Below, piece after piece: positions 54,125 through 63,537 of a stretch of 64,000 nucleotides of DNA. The notes under the pieces were generated by a model. That model had not been told where the DNA came from and did not search any database. It saw only the letters and a list, made by a program, of their open reading frames with translations. Origin of the DNA: Dyadobacter frigoris (lineage in GTDB: Bacteria > Bacteroidota > Bacteroidia > Cytophagales > Spirosomataceae). How positions within the stretch are numbered: position 1 is the first letter of the stretch; every line of letters starts with the position of its first letter. The stretch covers positions 186,001 to 250,000 of the forward strand of contig NZ_SZVO01000008.1 in NCBI RefSeq assembly GCF_005280585.1, given 5' to 3'. A program made the translations under genes and the position numbers.

Positions 54125-56050
54125 ATGCTTGAAAATCGTCGCTTTGTTATTATTGGCTTTTTTGCTTTAATAGGTTTTATCTACCTGTTTCGTTTATTTT
54201 ATTTACAAGTCCTGGATGAAAGTTATTCCATAGAATCATCCAGTAACTCCATCAAACGTGTAATTGAAGTTCCTTTCCGCGGCCAGATTTATGACCGCAA
54301 CGGGAAATTGATTGTATACAATACACCTGTTTATGATTTGCTGGTTACGCCTTACAAAGTAAAGGTGGACGATACGCTGCGTTTTTGCAGAGTACTTGGC
54401 ATTGAAAAACGTGAATTTGACAGCCTCATTACCGCAGCCAGTGCTTATTCCAGAGTTAAACCGTCGTTGTTTTTGCGACAATTATCCAAGGAAGATTTCG
54501 CATCTATCCAGGATATTATGGTGGATTATTCCGGTTTTGAATTTGCAAAAAGTTCTATGCGGACTTACAAAGGTGCGACGCTTGCCAACACGTTGGGTTA
54601 TGTAAGTGAAATTAGTAAAAAACAGCTGGAAAAGCAGGAAGAGCCGTACTATCGTCAAAGCGATTATATTGGACAAACGGGTATCGAAAAAATTTATGAA
54701 AACGAACTGCGGGGAAAACGCGGTACCAAGTTTGTAATGCAAAATGTAAGCGGTGTTTACAAGGGTGCCTGGAAAGGCGGTGAGTTGGATACGATGGCGG
54801 TTGCGGGAGCCAATCTTTACTCAGGAATAGATATCGATATTCAGCAATATGCGGATAGTTTAATGATGAACAAAGTAGGAAGTGTCGTTGCGATCGAACC
54901 AAAGACCGGGCAGATTATTTCCATGGTTTCTGCTCCGACCTACGATCCCAATTTTTTGGCGACAAGGCATTTTTCGAAAAATTATACGGCACTTTACCGG
55001 AATCCATACAAGCCTTTGTTTAATCGTCCGGTCATGGCGAGTTACCGACCAGGTTCTACTTTTAAATTAATTCAGGCCCTGATCGGTTTGCAGGAAGGAG
55101 TCATTACACCAAATAGTGGTTTCACCCACGCAAATTGTCCGATTGGCTGCCACAATCACCCCGGTACCCCAACAGTTGCGCTGGGGGTAACGCATTCTTG
55201 TAATCCTTATTTCTACAATGTTTTTCGTCGGATTATTTACAATAATAAAATTTCAAACACCTTCAAAGCATCCGCTGCCGGGTTGGACGTCTGGCATGAT
55301 AGGATCAGTAAATTTGGTATAGGCCAACAGCTGGGAATTGATTTGCCAAGTGAGCGAAAAGGTAATTTACCTGATAAAAAATATTACGATAAGATCTACG
55401 GAGAAAATCGCTGGAAATTCTCAAACATTTATTCATTAAGTATCGGGGAGGGTGAAATTTTGATCACGCCTTTGAAAATGGCGAATGTGGCTGCCATTAT
55501 TGCAAACAGGGGTTATTACTATACTCCTCACGTTATTCATAGTGTTGGAGAAAGCAGAACAGTAAATCCTGATTTTACAGTACGACATGAAACCGGTGTT
55601 GCGCCTCATAATTTTGAACCGGTGATTGAAGGAATGGTGGGGGCAGTAGAAGGTGGAACGGCCAGAAGATCAAAAGTTGAAGGGATTGAAATCGCTGGTA
55701 AAACAGGGACTTCCCAAAATAAAAGAGGGATGGACCATTCTATTTTTATCGCTTTCGCGCCAGTGGATGATCCGAAAATCGCCATAGCAGTTTTTGTTGA
55801 AAATGCGGGTGCAGGCGGTTCAGCAGCAGCACCGATTGCCAACCTTATCATTGAAAAATACCTGACCAGGAAAATTACAAACAAGGCGTTGGAAGAAAGG
55901 ATCATGAAAGCGGATTTTATGAAAAACGTAATTCTGCCAGCTCCGCCTAAGCCAGTTGCCAAAGATACAGTTAAAAGAAGACAGGGAATTCCGATGGCGC
56001 CGCTTGAAAAACCAATTCCGTCGGAGATTAACTGGTTTAAGAGATTTTGA
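54125..56050 (+). CDS. mrdA: Penicillin-binding protein 2
   Basis: A 641-residue class B PBP that catalyses peptidoglycan transpeptidation for cell elongation. The N-terminal anchor is GFFALIGFIYLFRLFYLQ, followed by a dimerisation region (about 45-240). The transpeptidase has STFK (Ser311), SCN (about 358) and KTG (Lys526) in AGKTGTSQ. All active-site motifs are intact. It is followed by rodA, its partner SEDS glycosyltransferase, at 51 bases. mreBCD are not in the window. Confidence 0.95.
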   Translation: MLENRRFVIIGFFALIGFIYLFRLFYLQVLDESYSIESSSNSIKRVIEVPFRGQIYDRNGKLIVYNTPVYDLLVTPYKVKVDDTLRFCRVLGIEKREFDSLITAASAYSRVKPSLFLRQLSKEDFASIQDIMVDYSGFEFAKSSMRTYKGATLANTLGYVSEISKKQLEKQEEPYYRQSDYIGQTGIEKIYENELRGKRGTKFVMQNVSGVYKGAWKGGELDTMAVAGANLYSGIDIDIQQYADSLMMNKVGSVVAIEPKTGQIISMVSAPTYDPNFLATRHFSKNYTALYRNPYKPLFNRPVMASYRPGSTFKLIQALIGLQEGVITPNSGFTHANCPIGCHNHPGTPTVALGVTHSCNPYFYNVFRRIIYNNKISNTFKASAAGLDVWHDRISKFGIGQQLGIDLPSERKGNLPDKKYYDKIYGENRWKFSNIYSLSIGEGEILITPLKMANVAAIIANRGYYYTPHVIHSVGESRTVNPDFTVRHETGVAPHNFEPVIEGMVGAVEGGTARRSKVEGIEIAGKTGTSQNKRGMDHSIFIAFAPVDDPKIAIAVFVENAGAGGSAAAPIANLIIEKYLTRKITNKALEERIMKADFMKNVILPAPPKPVAKDTVKRRQGIPMAPLEKPIPSEINWFKRF

Positions 56051-56101
56051 TTCCAGTCAGTTCAATAGTCGTTAATTCATCAATAGTATAAAAGTTAAGT
56101 A

Positions 56102-57385
56102 ATGGAAGAGGGAAAACCCATAACCAAAAATGTCGATTGGATGGTCGTGCTGATCTATATCGCATGTCTTGGCATAGGATGGGTCAATATTTATGCAGCT
56201 GTTTACAATCCGGAAACACATAGCAGTATTTTCGATTTATCGAATAATGCCGGTAAGCAGCTGATGTGGATCGGTACTACTTTTATATTGATTATCTGCA
56301 TTTTAGTCATCGATTATAAATTTTATGAGACGTTCTCGTTTATCATTTATGCGATAGTAATATTTCTATTGGTCGTCGTTTTATTTGCCGGGTCTAATAT
56401 CAATGGATCAAGATCCTGGATCAAGTTTGGAGCTATTTCTTTACAACCAGCTCAGTTTGCGAACCTTGCTGTTAGTTTAGCGATATCGAAATATTTAAGT
56501 GATCCGGCCATTAGTTTAACCAGAAAGCTCAAAGACTACTACCCAATTTTAGGAATTATCGCACTTCCCTCTTTTTTGATTCTTTTGTCAAATGAAACGG
56601 GTTCCATGCTTGTTTTTGCATCATTTGCTATTATTCTTTACAGGGAAGGAATGCCTGGTTTTATTCCGGCGATTGGTATCGTTTCAGCGGCCTTGCTAAT
56701 TATTTCTTTGCTTTATAACTCCTGGTACATTGCCGGTGCAATTATCTTTATTGCAGGAATTGTGATCTGGGTAATGCCGGTTATGACGCGTCGGAGGGGA
56801 GGACTTATGGCAACTGTTTTAATTGCTTTTGTCATGATATCAATTGTTTTTGGGGTAGATTTTTTCATGAATAACGTCTTACAAAAGCATCAGCGTGGAC
56901 GTATTATGGTACTTCTGGATCCGGATTCTGATCCCCGTGGAATTGGCTGGAATGTAATTCAATCCAAAATTGCGATTGGCTCGGGCGGATTTACAGGAAA
57001 AGGATTTTTACAGGGAACACAAACAAAATTTGACTTCGTACCCGAACAAAGTACCGACTTTATTTTCTGTACAGTAGGCGAGGAGCACGGCTTTGTTGGA
57101 ACCGCGGTAGTAGTTTCTCTATTTATCTTACTGATTTCCCGTCTTGTTGTCCTGGCAGAACGACAGCGAAGCAGATTCGCACGTGTGTATGGTTACTGTG
57201 TCGCCGGAATTTTCTTTTTCCACTTTTTGGTAAATGTCGGAATGACAATCGGGTTAATGCCGGTTATTGGAATTCCTCTGCCGTTTTTCAGTTATGGAGG
57301 ATCTTCATTATGGTCATTTTCTGTTTTGCTTTTTATCTTTTTAAAGATAGATGCGCAAAGACCGTTTACGCTTTCGAGAGGATAA
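56102..57385 (+). CDS. rodA: RodA, SEDS peptidoglycan polymerase
   Basis: A 427-residue multi-pass membrane protein (about 10 helices) of the FtsW/RodA/SpoVE family, which polymerises lipid II. Motifs: FAGSNINGSRSWIKFGAISLQPAQFAN (in parts), QRGRIMVLLDPDSDPRG, KGFLQGTQTKFDFVPEQSTDFIFC and GIPLPFFSYGGSS near the end. It follows mrdA and probably forms the elongasome pair with PBP2. Confidence 0.95.
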   Translation: MEEGKPITKNVDWMVVLIYIACLGIGWVNIYAAVYNPETHSSIFDLSNNAGKQLMWIGTTFILIICILVIDYKFYETFSFIIYAIVIFLLVVVLFAGSNINGSRSWIKFGAISLQPAQFANLAVSLAISKYLSDPAISLTRKLKDYYPILGIIALPSFLILLSNETGSMLVFASFAIILYREGMPGFIPAIGIVSAALLIISLLYNSWYIAGAIIFIAGIVIWVMPVMTRRRGGLMATVLIAFVMISIVFGVDFFMNNVLQKHQRGRIMVLLDPDSDPRGIGWNVIQSKIAIGSGGFTGKGFLQGTQTKFDFVPEQSTDFIFCTVGEEHGFVGTAVVVSLFILLISRLVVLAERQRSRFARVYGYCVAGIFFFHFLVNVGMTIGLMPVIGIPLPFFSYGGSSLWSFSVLLFIFLKIDAQRPFTLSRG

Positions 57386-57410
57386 TTTTTACAGAAATTA
57401 TAGAGAAAGT

Positions 57411-57845
57411 TTAAATCAATTTTTCAAATAATTCGCTAGTGCTAATTGTACGGTCAAAGCCTAACGCATTTAAATGGTTGACTAGTTTTTTATCTCCTGT
57501 CCATAGCCAGCCGTTTGTCTGCAAAGCCAGGGCTACATAATTAATATCAAAAGCATCGACACCAATGGTTAAACGTTCAGCCTCTTTCCAATGCTGTTGT
57601 TCGATTAGTGTCTCGTTAAAAAACTCAATATGTCTGAGTGCTGCATACAAAATATCCAAAACCTCGTTTTGAGATCTTTTTGAATATTTTATAATTTTGG
57701 GTTGATGTTTAAATAACTCAATGAAAGCATAATAACAGCTTATTTTCTCAAATGGAGATGAGGGGTGAGCAATTATTTGTCCTATCCGGCTGTCTGGTGC
57801 AATTACTGCACTAAACATAATATTCATGTCAATGATGACGATCAT
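57411..57845 (-). CDS. PIN-domain toxin
   Basis: A 144-residue protein with PIN-like acidic residues: MIVIIDMNIMFSAV, a glutamate in YAFIELFKHQ, and Asp residues in GVDAFDINYVALAL and LWTGDKKLVNHL. It likely cleaves RNA and is held by the small protein encoded just before it. The antitoxin stop and toxin start overlap (ATGA at 57842-57845). The rodA gene ends 25 bases away on the other strand. Confidence 0.8.
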   Translation of the reverse strand: MIVIIDMNIMFSAVIAPDSRIGQIIAHPSSPFEKISCYYAFIELFKHQPKIIKYSKRSQNEVLDILYAALRHIEFFNETLIEQQHWKEAERLTIGVDAFDINYVALALQTNGWLWTGDKKLVNHLNALGFDRTISTSELFEKLI

Positions 57846-58045
57846 CTAATGAACAAACTGCGGTTTTTTATCCACCATTCGTTGTGAACATCACGAGCTA
57901 ATTCGGTAGCTTGCTCCTCTGTTCCCTGATTTTTGGAAATAGATTCCATCAAATTAAGGTAGTCCACAACCTTTTGAGTCGCTCTGATATCAGCCGGTGC
58001 GGTAACTCTTATAATCAGATCCTGATTTTGCTGTTCAATTATCAT
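57842..58045 (-). CDS. Antitoxin of a PIN-domain pair
   Basis: A 67-residue acidic protein (MIIEQQNQDLIIRVTAP). Its helical C-terminal half ends EWWIKNRSLFIR, a typical toxin-binding tail. It is encoded directly before the PIN toxin with a four-base overlap. Confidence 0.7.
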   Translation of the reverse strand: MIIEQQNQDLIIRVTAPADIRATQKVVDYLNLMESISKNQGTEEQATELARDVHNEWWIKNRSLFIR

Positions 58046-58061
58046 TTGTTATCCTTTTAAA

Positions 58062-58069
58062 CAAATATA
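58062..58069 (-). promoter_or_regulatory. -7 element of the PIN toxin-antitoxin pair
   Basis: TATATTTG on the minus strand matches TAnnTTTG, 17 bases before the antitoxin ATG. Confidence 0.4.
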
Positions 58070-58144
58070 ATAAACTTATGATCAACAGTCAACCTGTAAA
58101 TTATCAGTTAATTAATGGGAATCACCTTGCTTAATAGAAGAAAT

Positions 58145-58525
58145 TTAAGCCAATTTCCCTGCCGCCATTATTAACAAAATCCAGCCTGCAATCAAAAGCA
58201 AACCGCCAATAGGCGCAGTTGCACCAAATTTTGTTATACCTGTGAAACAGATCGCATATAATGATCCTGAGAATATGATTACCCCAAAAATAAACGCATG
58301 ACCGGACCAAGCCAATAATTTTACTGCATCTTCTCCCGCCCGTTGCAGCAAAAGTCCCACCAAAACCATGGCCAAAGCGTGGTAGAATTGATATTTTACT
58401 GCAGTTTCAAAAGTTTCCATTCTGCCAGATGCTTCAAGCATTCCTTTTAATGCGTGTGCGCCAAAAGCGCCAAGTGCTACGGCTAAGGCGCCAAAAATGC
58501 CGCCTGCCTGAATAATAAATTTCAT
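58145..58525 (-). CDS. DUF423-family membrane protein
   Basis: A 126-residue protein from the ATG at 58525 (MKFIIQAGGIF); the open frame to 58600 would cover the promoter element. It has four hydrophobic helices and the family signature GGIFGALAVALGAFGAHALK, then VKYQFYHALAMVLVG. It resembles YwdK/YgdD. The function is unknown; an inner-membrane location is certain from the sequence. Confidence 0.88.
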   Translation of the reverse strand: MKFIIQAGGIFGALAVALGAFGAHALKGMLEASGRMETFETAVKYQFYHALAMVLVGLLLQRAGEDAVKLLAWSGHAFIFGVIIFSGSLYAICFTGITKFGATAPIGGLLLIAGWILLIMAAGKLA

Positions 58526-58573
58526 ATAAACTGAGCGTTGAAAGTTTGCTACTCTGTCGTGATTACTTATGAG

Positions 58574-58581
58574 CAAAGTTA
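58574..58581 (-). promoter_or_regulatory. -7 element of the DUF423 gene
   Basis: TAACTTTG on the minus strand matches TAnnTTTG, 49 bases before the ATG at 58525; it supports that start. Confidence 0.4.
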
Positions 58582-58682
58582 GGTTTGAGAAAAAGGACAA
58601 CCAACTCTTTGACGGAAATTTATTTTAACTTGCAGGCAGAATCAGCAATCTTGAAATATAATATCCGGGAAAAGATTACAAA

Positions 58683-59744
58683 ATGACAATAGAACGTTTC
58701 AGGCAGCTTTGGACACACCGCTATTTTAAGTATTCACATATTCTTAAAGCTCACTTTTTGGCTTACCAGGCCTGGATTTATTTCAAAACAAAAAAGGCGA
58801 AATTTGCAAAAGGACAGAAACTGATTGCGATTGTAAGAACCGAACATTTCGGAGATATTGTAGCCGCTGAACCTATTGGCAGATATGTCCGTTCGCTACA
58901 TCCAAATGCTCATATCGTATGGTTTGTTAAGCCGTCCTATCACGAATTAATCGATTTTAACCCATCGGTGGATGAAACTTTCGGAGAGTTTTGTGTAACC
59001 CAGCGTAGGGTTTTGTTTGAAAAAAATGTTTTTGATAAGATATATCCACTTCAATTCAGCAACAATAATCATTGTACCAAATGCCAGGTTTCCATCGGGA
59101 ATCCAATTGCTGACCGAAAAGGAATCAATGTACATACTTACTTTAACTTCGGAAATTTACTTGAAGTTTTTGCTCAGACGGCAGATTTAATTAATAGCAA
59201 AATTTCATTTCCGGCTGATGATCAGCCCAGATTATATTTACAGGATCAGCATAGGCAAAAAGCTGATTCTCTACATTTGCCGGAACGTTTTGTTGTCATA
59301 CATTGTCAATCCAATTATGTGCCAAAAGACTGGCCCGCAGAGCGTTGGGATCAACTTGTGAAATGGCTTTCTGAAAATTATTCTTACAAAATTGTTGAAA
59401 TTGGTCTGAAAAGTAATTTAACAACAAAGGAAATGAATTACAGAAATTTGTGCGGACAATTGTCCATTCTGGAAACCGCCGAAGTTATCAAAAGGGCTGA
59501 TTTTTTCATTGGTCTTGATAGTGGTCCGTCGCATTTGGCTAATGCTGTAGGTACAGCAGGCGTTATTTTAATGGGATCTTTGGGCGCTTTTCCTTCGTAT
59601 AACCCTTATTCGGGAAGTTACGGGCGGCAGGAAAATGCTTTTTTTGTACGTCAGGAAGGGAAAATGTGTTCTGAGCTTTCCTTTGAATTTGTAAAAGAAA
59701 AAGTGGTCAGTGTGCTTGATAAAGCTATTTTAAAGAGAGAATAA
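58683..59744 (+). CDS. Glycosyltransferase family 9 (heptosyltransferase-like)
   Basis: A 353-residue GT-B enzyme. The N-terminal half has IAIVRTEHFGDIVAAEPIGRYVRSLHP, the GT9 pattern for the acceptor side. The C-terminal half has FFIGLDSGPSHLANAVGTAGVILMGS, the nucleotide-sugar-binding motif. It probably transfers a heptose or related sugar in lipopolysaccharide core or other surface glycan synthesis. No LPS cluster is adjacent, so the acceptor is unknown. Confidence 0.85.
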   Translation: MTIERFRQLWTHRYFKYSHILKAHFLAYQAWIYFKTKKAKFAKGQKLIAIVRTEHFGDIVAAEPIGRYVRSLHPNAHIVWFVKPSYHELIDFNPSVDETFGEFCVTQRRVLFEKNVFDKIYPLQFSNNNHCTKCQVSIGNPIADRKGINVHTYFNFGNLLEVFAQTADLINSKISFPADDQPRLYLQDQHRQKADSLHLPERFVVIHCQSNYVPKDWPAERWDQLVKWLSENYSYKIVEIGLKSNLTTKEMNYRNLCGQLSILETAEVIKRADFFIGLDSGPSHLANAVGTAGVILMGSLGAFPSYNPYSGSYGRQENAFFVRQEGKMCSELSFEFVKEKVVSVLDKAILKRE

Positions 59745-59780
59745 TATTCTTATAATTCCCTCTTTAAAATTAATAGTGAA

Positions 59781-60443
59781 TTATCTTGCACCGAAAATAG
59801 CGCTGCCAACCCGCACTAACGTACTTCCTTCTTCCACTGCGAGCAGAAAATCTCCGCTCATACCCATGGAAAGTTCACGCATTTCAACGTTAGCTTTCTC
59901 ATATGTTTTGAAAGAATCGAAAAGCGTTTTTAGATGACGAAATTCCAGGCGTACCTTTTCTTCATCATCAGAATTGGAAGCCATGCCCATCAGGCCAACG
60001 ATCCGGATATTGGTAAGCGAAACGAGTGCCTCAGATTCCAGGATTTCTTTTGCTTCTTCATCAGACAGGCCAAATTTTGTCTCTTCCTCAGCTATAAATA
60101 TTTGAAGAAGACAGTCAATAACCCGTTTGTTTTTTGCCGCTTCCTTATTGATCTCTTTTAAAAGTTTGAAATTATCAACGGAATGAATCATGGAAACATA
60201 GGGTGCCATGTATTTTACCTTATTCGATTGAAGGTGCCCAATCATGTGCCATTCGATATCTTTGGGTAAAACTTCGTACTTTGCCGTCATTTCCTGAACT
60301 TTGTTTTCTCCAAAACAACGGAATCCTGCCTGATAGGTTTCTTCCAGAGCCTCAATTGGTTTAGTTTTAGTTACAGCAATTAACCGTGCTTTTTGTTGTA
60401 ACTGATCTTCAATTTGCTTGATGTTTTGAGCAATTTCAGGCAT
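59781..60443 (-). CDS. YggS-type PLP-binding homeostasis protein
   Basis: A 220-residue member of the PLPBP (YggS/PROSC) family. The PLP lysine is Lys26 in RLIAVTKTKP. FGENKVQEM, WHMIGHLQSNKVKYM, LMGMASNS and LSMGMSGDFLLAVEEGSTLVRVGSAIFG are all family motifs. It binds PLP and stabilises vitamin B6 and amino-acid pools; no enzymatic activity is known. It is a monocistronic unit. Confidence 0.93.
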   Translation of the reverse strand: MPEIAQNIKQIEDQLQQKARLIAVTKTKPIEALEETYQAGFRCFGENKVQEMTAKYEVLPKDIEWHMIGHLQSNKVKYMAPYVSMIHSVDNFKLLKEINKEAAKNKRVIDCLLQIFIAEEETKFGLSDEEAKEILESEALVSLTNIRIVGLMGMASNSDDEEKVRLEFRHLKTLFDSFKTYEKANVEMRELSMGMSGDFLLAVEEGSTLVRVGSAIFGAR

Positions 60444-60583
60444 TATATGGATATGAAATTTTTGATAATGAATGATTTATACCGAATATTTGAAAGTTAG
60501 TTTTCACAAATAGGCTCTAACTTATTTCAAAATTGAAAAAAACATAGTTCTTTTACCAACTAATTAAAAAATTAACTCTCTTT

Positions 60584-61525
60584 ATGGACTATAATCAAGA
60601 ACAAAAGCAAGATCGAAAAACTCTTTTATGGGCTGCTCTGGCTGTTTTAGGGTTGCTTAATTTGGTACTTGTTTATTTTATCTATCACGAAAAACAGGAA
60701 AATAGAGTTAAGGACGATATTATCACAGCAAAAACCGAAGAAGTTTTGTTTACCAAAACAAAACTTGATTCTATATCTGCCGAACTTGATACAAAAATTG
60801 CAGAGATACAACAATTGGGCGGAAGCGTTTCTTCTTTGATTGAATTGAAAAAACAACTTGAAAAAGATAAAGAGGAGCTGAAAAATGTAAATAATTTCTC
60901 TGCTGCGAATTTCAACAAGAAGATTAAATCCTATGAAAACGTTTTATCTCAGAAGGATACCGAAATTGCTAATTTGCGTGAAGAACTGGGTATTGTAACA
61001 AATAAAAACCAGGAACTGAGCCAGCAGGTAACGGGACTTGAATCTGAAAAACAGCAATTGAATGATTCGGTTAATAACTATTCGGCTCAAAACCGTGAGT
61101 TGGCGGACAAAGTAACGTTGGCATCCGCGTTACGTACTGAAGAACTTTTGATTCATGCAGTTTCTGCAAAAGGAAAAGAACGTGACGGTGATAAGTTCAG
61201 AGCAAAACGAATTGATAAATTGAGAGTTAGCTTCAAACTTGGAGAAAATGCAGTCGCGAAACAAAACGAGAAAGATATTTATCTGCGCATTCTGGATCCT
61301 GATGGAGCGGTACTTTCGGATATGGCAACCGGCTCAGGCGCATTCAGTTTCAATGGTAAAGAAATGATTTACAGCTCGAAGCAAACTGTTAACTTCACCA
61401 ATAGCCGTCAGTCAGTCGATATTTTCTATGGCCGCGGTGGAATTCCGATGAAAGATGGTAAATATGCAGTTGAAGTTTATAGCGAAGGATTCAAAATCGG
61501 ACAGGGAGATTTTACGGTTAAATAA
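60584..61525 (+). CDS. Membrane-anchored coiled-coil protein with C-terminal beta domain
   Basis: A 313-residue protein. A single membrane helix (TLLWAALAVLGLLNLVLVYFIY) is followed by a coiled coil (about residues 45-180, heptads in IAEIQQLGG, IANLREELGI, QQVTGLESEKQQL) and a compact C-terminal domain (185-313) with FRAKRIDKLRVSFKLGENA, KDIYLRILDPDGAVLSD and GKYAVEVYSEGF, which looks like an Ig-like or jelly-roll sandwich. I do not recognise a named family with certainty. The layout suggests an envelope or cytoskeletal adaptor role; no evidence beyond that. Confidence 0.7.
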   Translation: MDYNQEQKQDRKTLLWAALAVLGLLNLVLVYFIYHEKQENRVKDDIITAKTEEVLFTKTKLDSISAELDTKIAEIQQLGGSVSSLIELKKQLEKDKEELKNVNNFSAANFNKKIKSYENVLSQKDTEIANLREELGIVTNKNQELSQQVTGLESEKQQLNDSVNNYSAQNRELADKVTLASALRTEELLIHAVSAKGKERDGDKFRAKRIDKLRVSFKLGENAVAKQNEKDIYLRILDPDGAVLSDMATGSGAFSFNGKEMIYSSKQTVNFTNSRQSVDIFYGRGGIPMKDGKYAVEVYSEGFKIGQGDFTVK

Positions 61526-61556
61526 CCTATAACAGTCTAACTTTCTGATAAATACA

Positions 61557-61595
61557 AATAGGGCTTGGAATTGTCAATTCCAAGCCCTATTTTTG
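61557..61595 (+). terminator. Rho-independent terminator
   Basis: A 17-base arm, AATAGGGCTTGGAATTG, is exactly complementary to the arm after a single T at 61574, and a T-run follows. It separates the coiled-coil gene from the ribosomal operon. Confidence 0.85.
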
Positions 61596-61664
61596 CACCC
61601 TCATTATGGATTCCAGTAATCCCGAATGAGTATTAAAATCAATTTATATTTAAATATTTGCCGT

Positions 61665-62042
61665 ATGTCTAAGCAGTATGAAACGGTGTTCATTCTAACT
61701 CCCATCTTGTCTGAGGCTCAGATGAGGGACGCCGTTGAAAAATTCCGTACGCTGATCACTGAGAATGGTGGTTCACTTGTACACGAAGAAAACTGGGGAT
61801 TGCGTAAGCTAGCCTACCCCATTCAAAAGAAAAACACAGGTTATTACAATGTGTTTGAGTATTCATCAGAAGATGGAGCCGTTGTTGATGTTTTGGAAAC
61901 GGAATTCCGTCGCGACGAACGCATTATGCGTTTTTTAACAATTGCCCTTGACAAACATTCTCTTGCTTACAACGAGAAAAAACGTAAAGGTCTGATTGGC
62001 AGAAAGAAGGAAGAAACAACTGAATCTAAAACCGAAGCATAA
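61665..62042 (+). CDS. rpsF: Ribosomal protein bS6
   Basis: A 125-residue 30S protein from the ATG at 61665 (MSKQYETVFIL); the frame extends to 61626 but that part lacks family residues. It has the S6 fold pattern YETVFILTP, NWGLRKLAYPIQKKNTGYY and FRRDERIMRFLTI. The tail is acidic and lysine-rich (GRKKEETTESKTEA). It is the first gene of the rpsF-rpsR-rplI operon; ssb is not present between them, as is usual in this phylum. Confidence 0.95.
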   Translation: MSKQYETVFILTPILSEAQMRDAVEKFRTLITENGGSLVHEENWGLRKLAYPIQKKNTGYYNVFEYSSEDGAVVDVLETEFRRDERIMRFLTIALDKHSLAYNEKKRKGLIGRKKEETTESKTEA

Positions 62043-62045
62043 GCT

Positions 62046-62297
62046 ATGTCACTCGTAAACGAACCGGTTGAAAAAAATATCAACCGCAAAAAATATTGCC
62101 GCTTTAAGAAAGCAGGCATCAAATACATTGATTACAAGAATCCTGACTTTTTGTTGAAACTTGTAAATGAGCAAGGAAAGATCTTGCCACGTCGTCTTAC
62201 AGGTACTAGCTTGAAATACCAGCGTAAAGTATCTCAGGCAATTAAAAGAGCACGTCATTTGGCTTTATTGCCATTTGTTGCTGATCAATTGAAATAA
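62046..62297 (+). CDS. rpsR: Ribosomal protein bS18
   Basis: An 83-residue basic protein with the S18 motifs [35 protein letters not shown] and [14 protein letters not shown]. It partners with bS6 in the 30S subunit and is encoded 3 bases after rpsF. Confidence 0.96.
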   Translation: MSLVNEPVEKNINRKKYCRFKKAGIKYIDYKNPDFLLKLVNEQGKILPRRLTGTSLKYQRKVSQAIKRARHLALLPFVADQLK

Positions 62298-62317
62298 AAT
62301 AGAAAGAGATACTAACA

Positions 62318-62764
62318 ATGGAAATCATACTAATAACTGATATTGCCGGAGTAGGTTATAAGAACGACATCGTGAACGTAAAAGCGGGTTTCGGTCGTAA
62401 TTACCTTATTCCGCAGGGTTTTGCCTTATTGGCTAATGACTCTAATCGTAAAATCGTTGCTGAAAACGTACGTCAGGCATCTCACAAAGCTGAAAAGCTT
62501 AAGAAAGATGCAGAAGATGTTGCTGCTGCAATCGGCGATTTGATCATTGACATTCGCACTGTTGTGGGAGAAAGCGGCCGTATTTTCGGACGTGTTACCA
62601 ACACTCAGGTTGCAGACGTACTTAAATCAAAAGGTTTTGATATTGACCGTAAGAAAATTACTGTTGATGATGTAAAATCTGTTGGTACTTACTCAGCACT
62701 TATCGATCTACACAAAGAAGTGAAACACAAAGTAACTTTGAACGTAATCGCAGCAGAAGATTAA
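62318..62764 (+). CDS. rplI: Ribosomal protein bL9
   Basis: A 148-residue 50S protein. The N-terminal domain carries KNDIVNVKAGFGRNYLIPQGFA, then a long connecting helix (residues 45-75) and a C-terminal domain with GRIFGRVTNTQVADVL and IDLHKEVKHKVTLNVIA. Last gene of the operon, followed by a bidirectional terminator. Confidence 0.96.
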   Translation: MEIILITDIAGVGYKNDIVNVKAGFGRNYLIPQGFALLANDSNRKIVAENVRQASHKAEKLKKDAEDVAAAIGDLIIDIRTVVGESGRIFGRVTNTQVADVLKSKGFDIDRKKITVDDVKSVGTYSALIDLHKEVKHKVTLNVIAAED

Positions 62765-62780
62765 TTATCAGTCTTCTTCG

Positions 62781-62824
62781 ACATAAAAAAATGACAACCC
62801 GAAAGAGTTGTCATTTTTTTATGT
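62781..62824. terminator. 18-bp perfect bidirectional terminator
   Basis: ACATAAAAAAATGACAAC pairs perfectly with its complement 8 bases further on, giving A/T-runs on both strands. It lies between the convergent rplI and LysM genes and serves both. Confidence 0.88.
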
Positions 62825-62868
62825 CTGATATTTAGCTAAAAGCTAATACCTAAAAGGCAACAGCTAAA

Positions 62869-63327
62869 TTAAAGTGCCGGAATTCTCAAAACCTGGCCCG
62901 GATAAATTTTATCAGGATGCGTTAACATCGGTTTGTTCGCTTCAAAAATAATCGGATATTTCATCATATCTCCGTAAACTGCTTTCGCAATCAGAGAAAG
63001 TGTATCTCCTTTTACAACAGTATGATAAGTAGCTTCCGGAGCAGGCGTAGCAACCTTTAAGCGGTTATCTACAATTTTGACTCCTTCAACATTGCCAACT
63101 GCAAGAGCAATTTTTTCTGCGTCTTCCTGTTTGGCAACTTCCCCTTCGATGGTTACAGTATCGGTAGCAGTTTTTACAGAAAGGGAATTATATGCCAGTC
63201 CAAGTTGCTTTACGTGAGCTAAAAGAGCGCTGGCACGAAGTGGTTCTGTCTCCGGCGTTGGAGCTGCTGCGGTTTCTTTGTGGAAAATTTTTTCTCCTAC
63301 TCCCTGAAAAAATGACATTAGTCCCAT
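62869..63327 (-). CDS. BON and LysM domain protein (Kbp/YgaU-like)
   Basis: A 152-residue protein without signal peptide. A BON domain (about residues 30-92: LGLAYNSLSVKTATDTVTIEGEVAKQEDAEKI and NVEGVKIVDNRLKV) is followed by a LysM domain (100-150: YHTVVKGDTLSLIAKAVYGD and HPDKIYPGQVLRIP). This is the architecture of E. coli Kbp (YgaU), a cytoplasmic potassium-binding protein. A peptidoglycan-binding role is the alternative, but the lack of an export signal argues for Kbp. Confidence 0.85.
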   Translation of the reverse strand: MGLMSFFQGVGEKIFHKETAAAPTPETEPLRASALLAHVKQLGLAYNSLSVKTATDTVTIEGEVAKQEDAEKIALAVGNVEGVKIVDNRLKVATPAPEATYHTVVKGDTLSLIAKAVYGDMMKYPIIFEANKPMLTHPDKIYPGQVLRIPAL

Positions 63328-63373
63328 TGTAAAATTTGTTTTTTGTGTGTAAAAAAAGTTTAACTATTGAGTT

Positions 63374-63381
63374 CAAAGCTA
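63374..63381 (-). promoter_or_regulatory. Promoter of the BON-LysM gene
   Basis: TAGCTTTG on the minus strand matches TAnnTTTG, with a TTG 16 bases upstream (63398-63400), close to the usual -33 spacing. It lies 47 bases before the ATG. This is one of the better matches in the window. Confidence 0.5.
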
Positions 63382-63491
63382 CTGTATTTTTTAAATACAA
63401 CAACTCTCAGACGGAAAAATAGCAAAGTGGTCACATCATTTATAGAATTTATTTTATCAATAATTTAATGCAATAACAATGCTCAACTTTG

Positions 63492-63499
63492 TACTTTTG
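63492..63499 (+). promoter_or_regulatory. -7 element of glpD
   Basis: TACTTTTG matches TAnnTTTG, 38 bases before the glpD ATG. Confidence 0.45.
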
Positions 63500-63537
63500 C
63501 ATTTGAAGAACTAAAACAAATATTATACCCGCTTTGC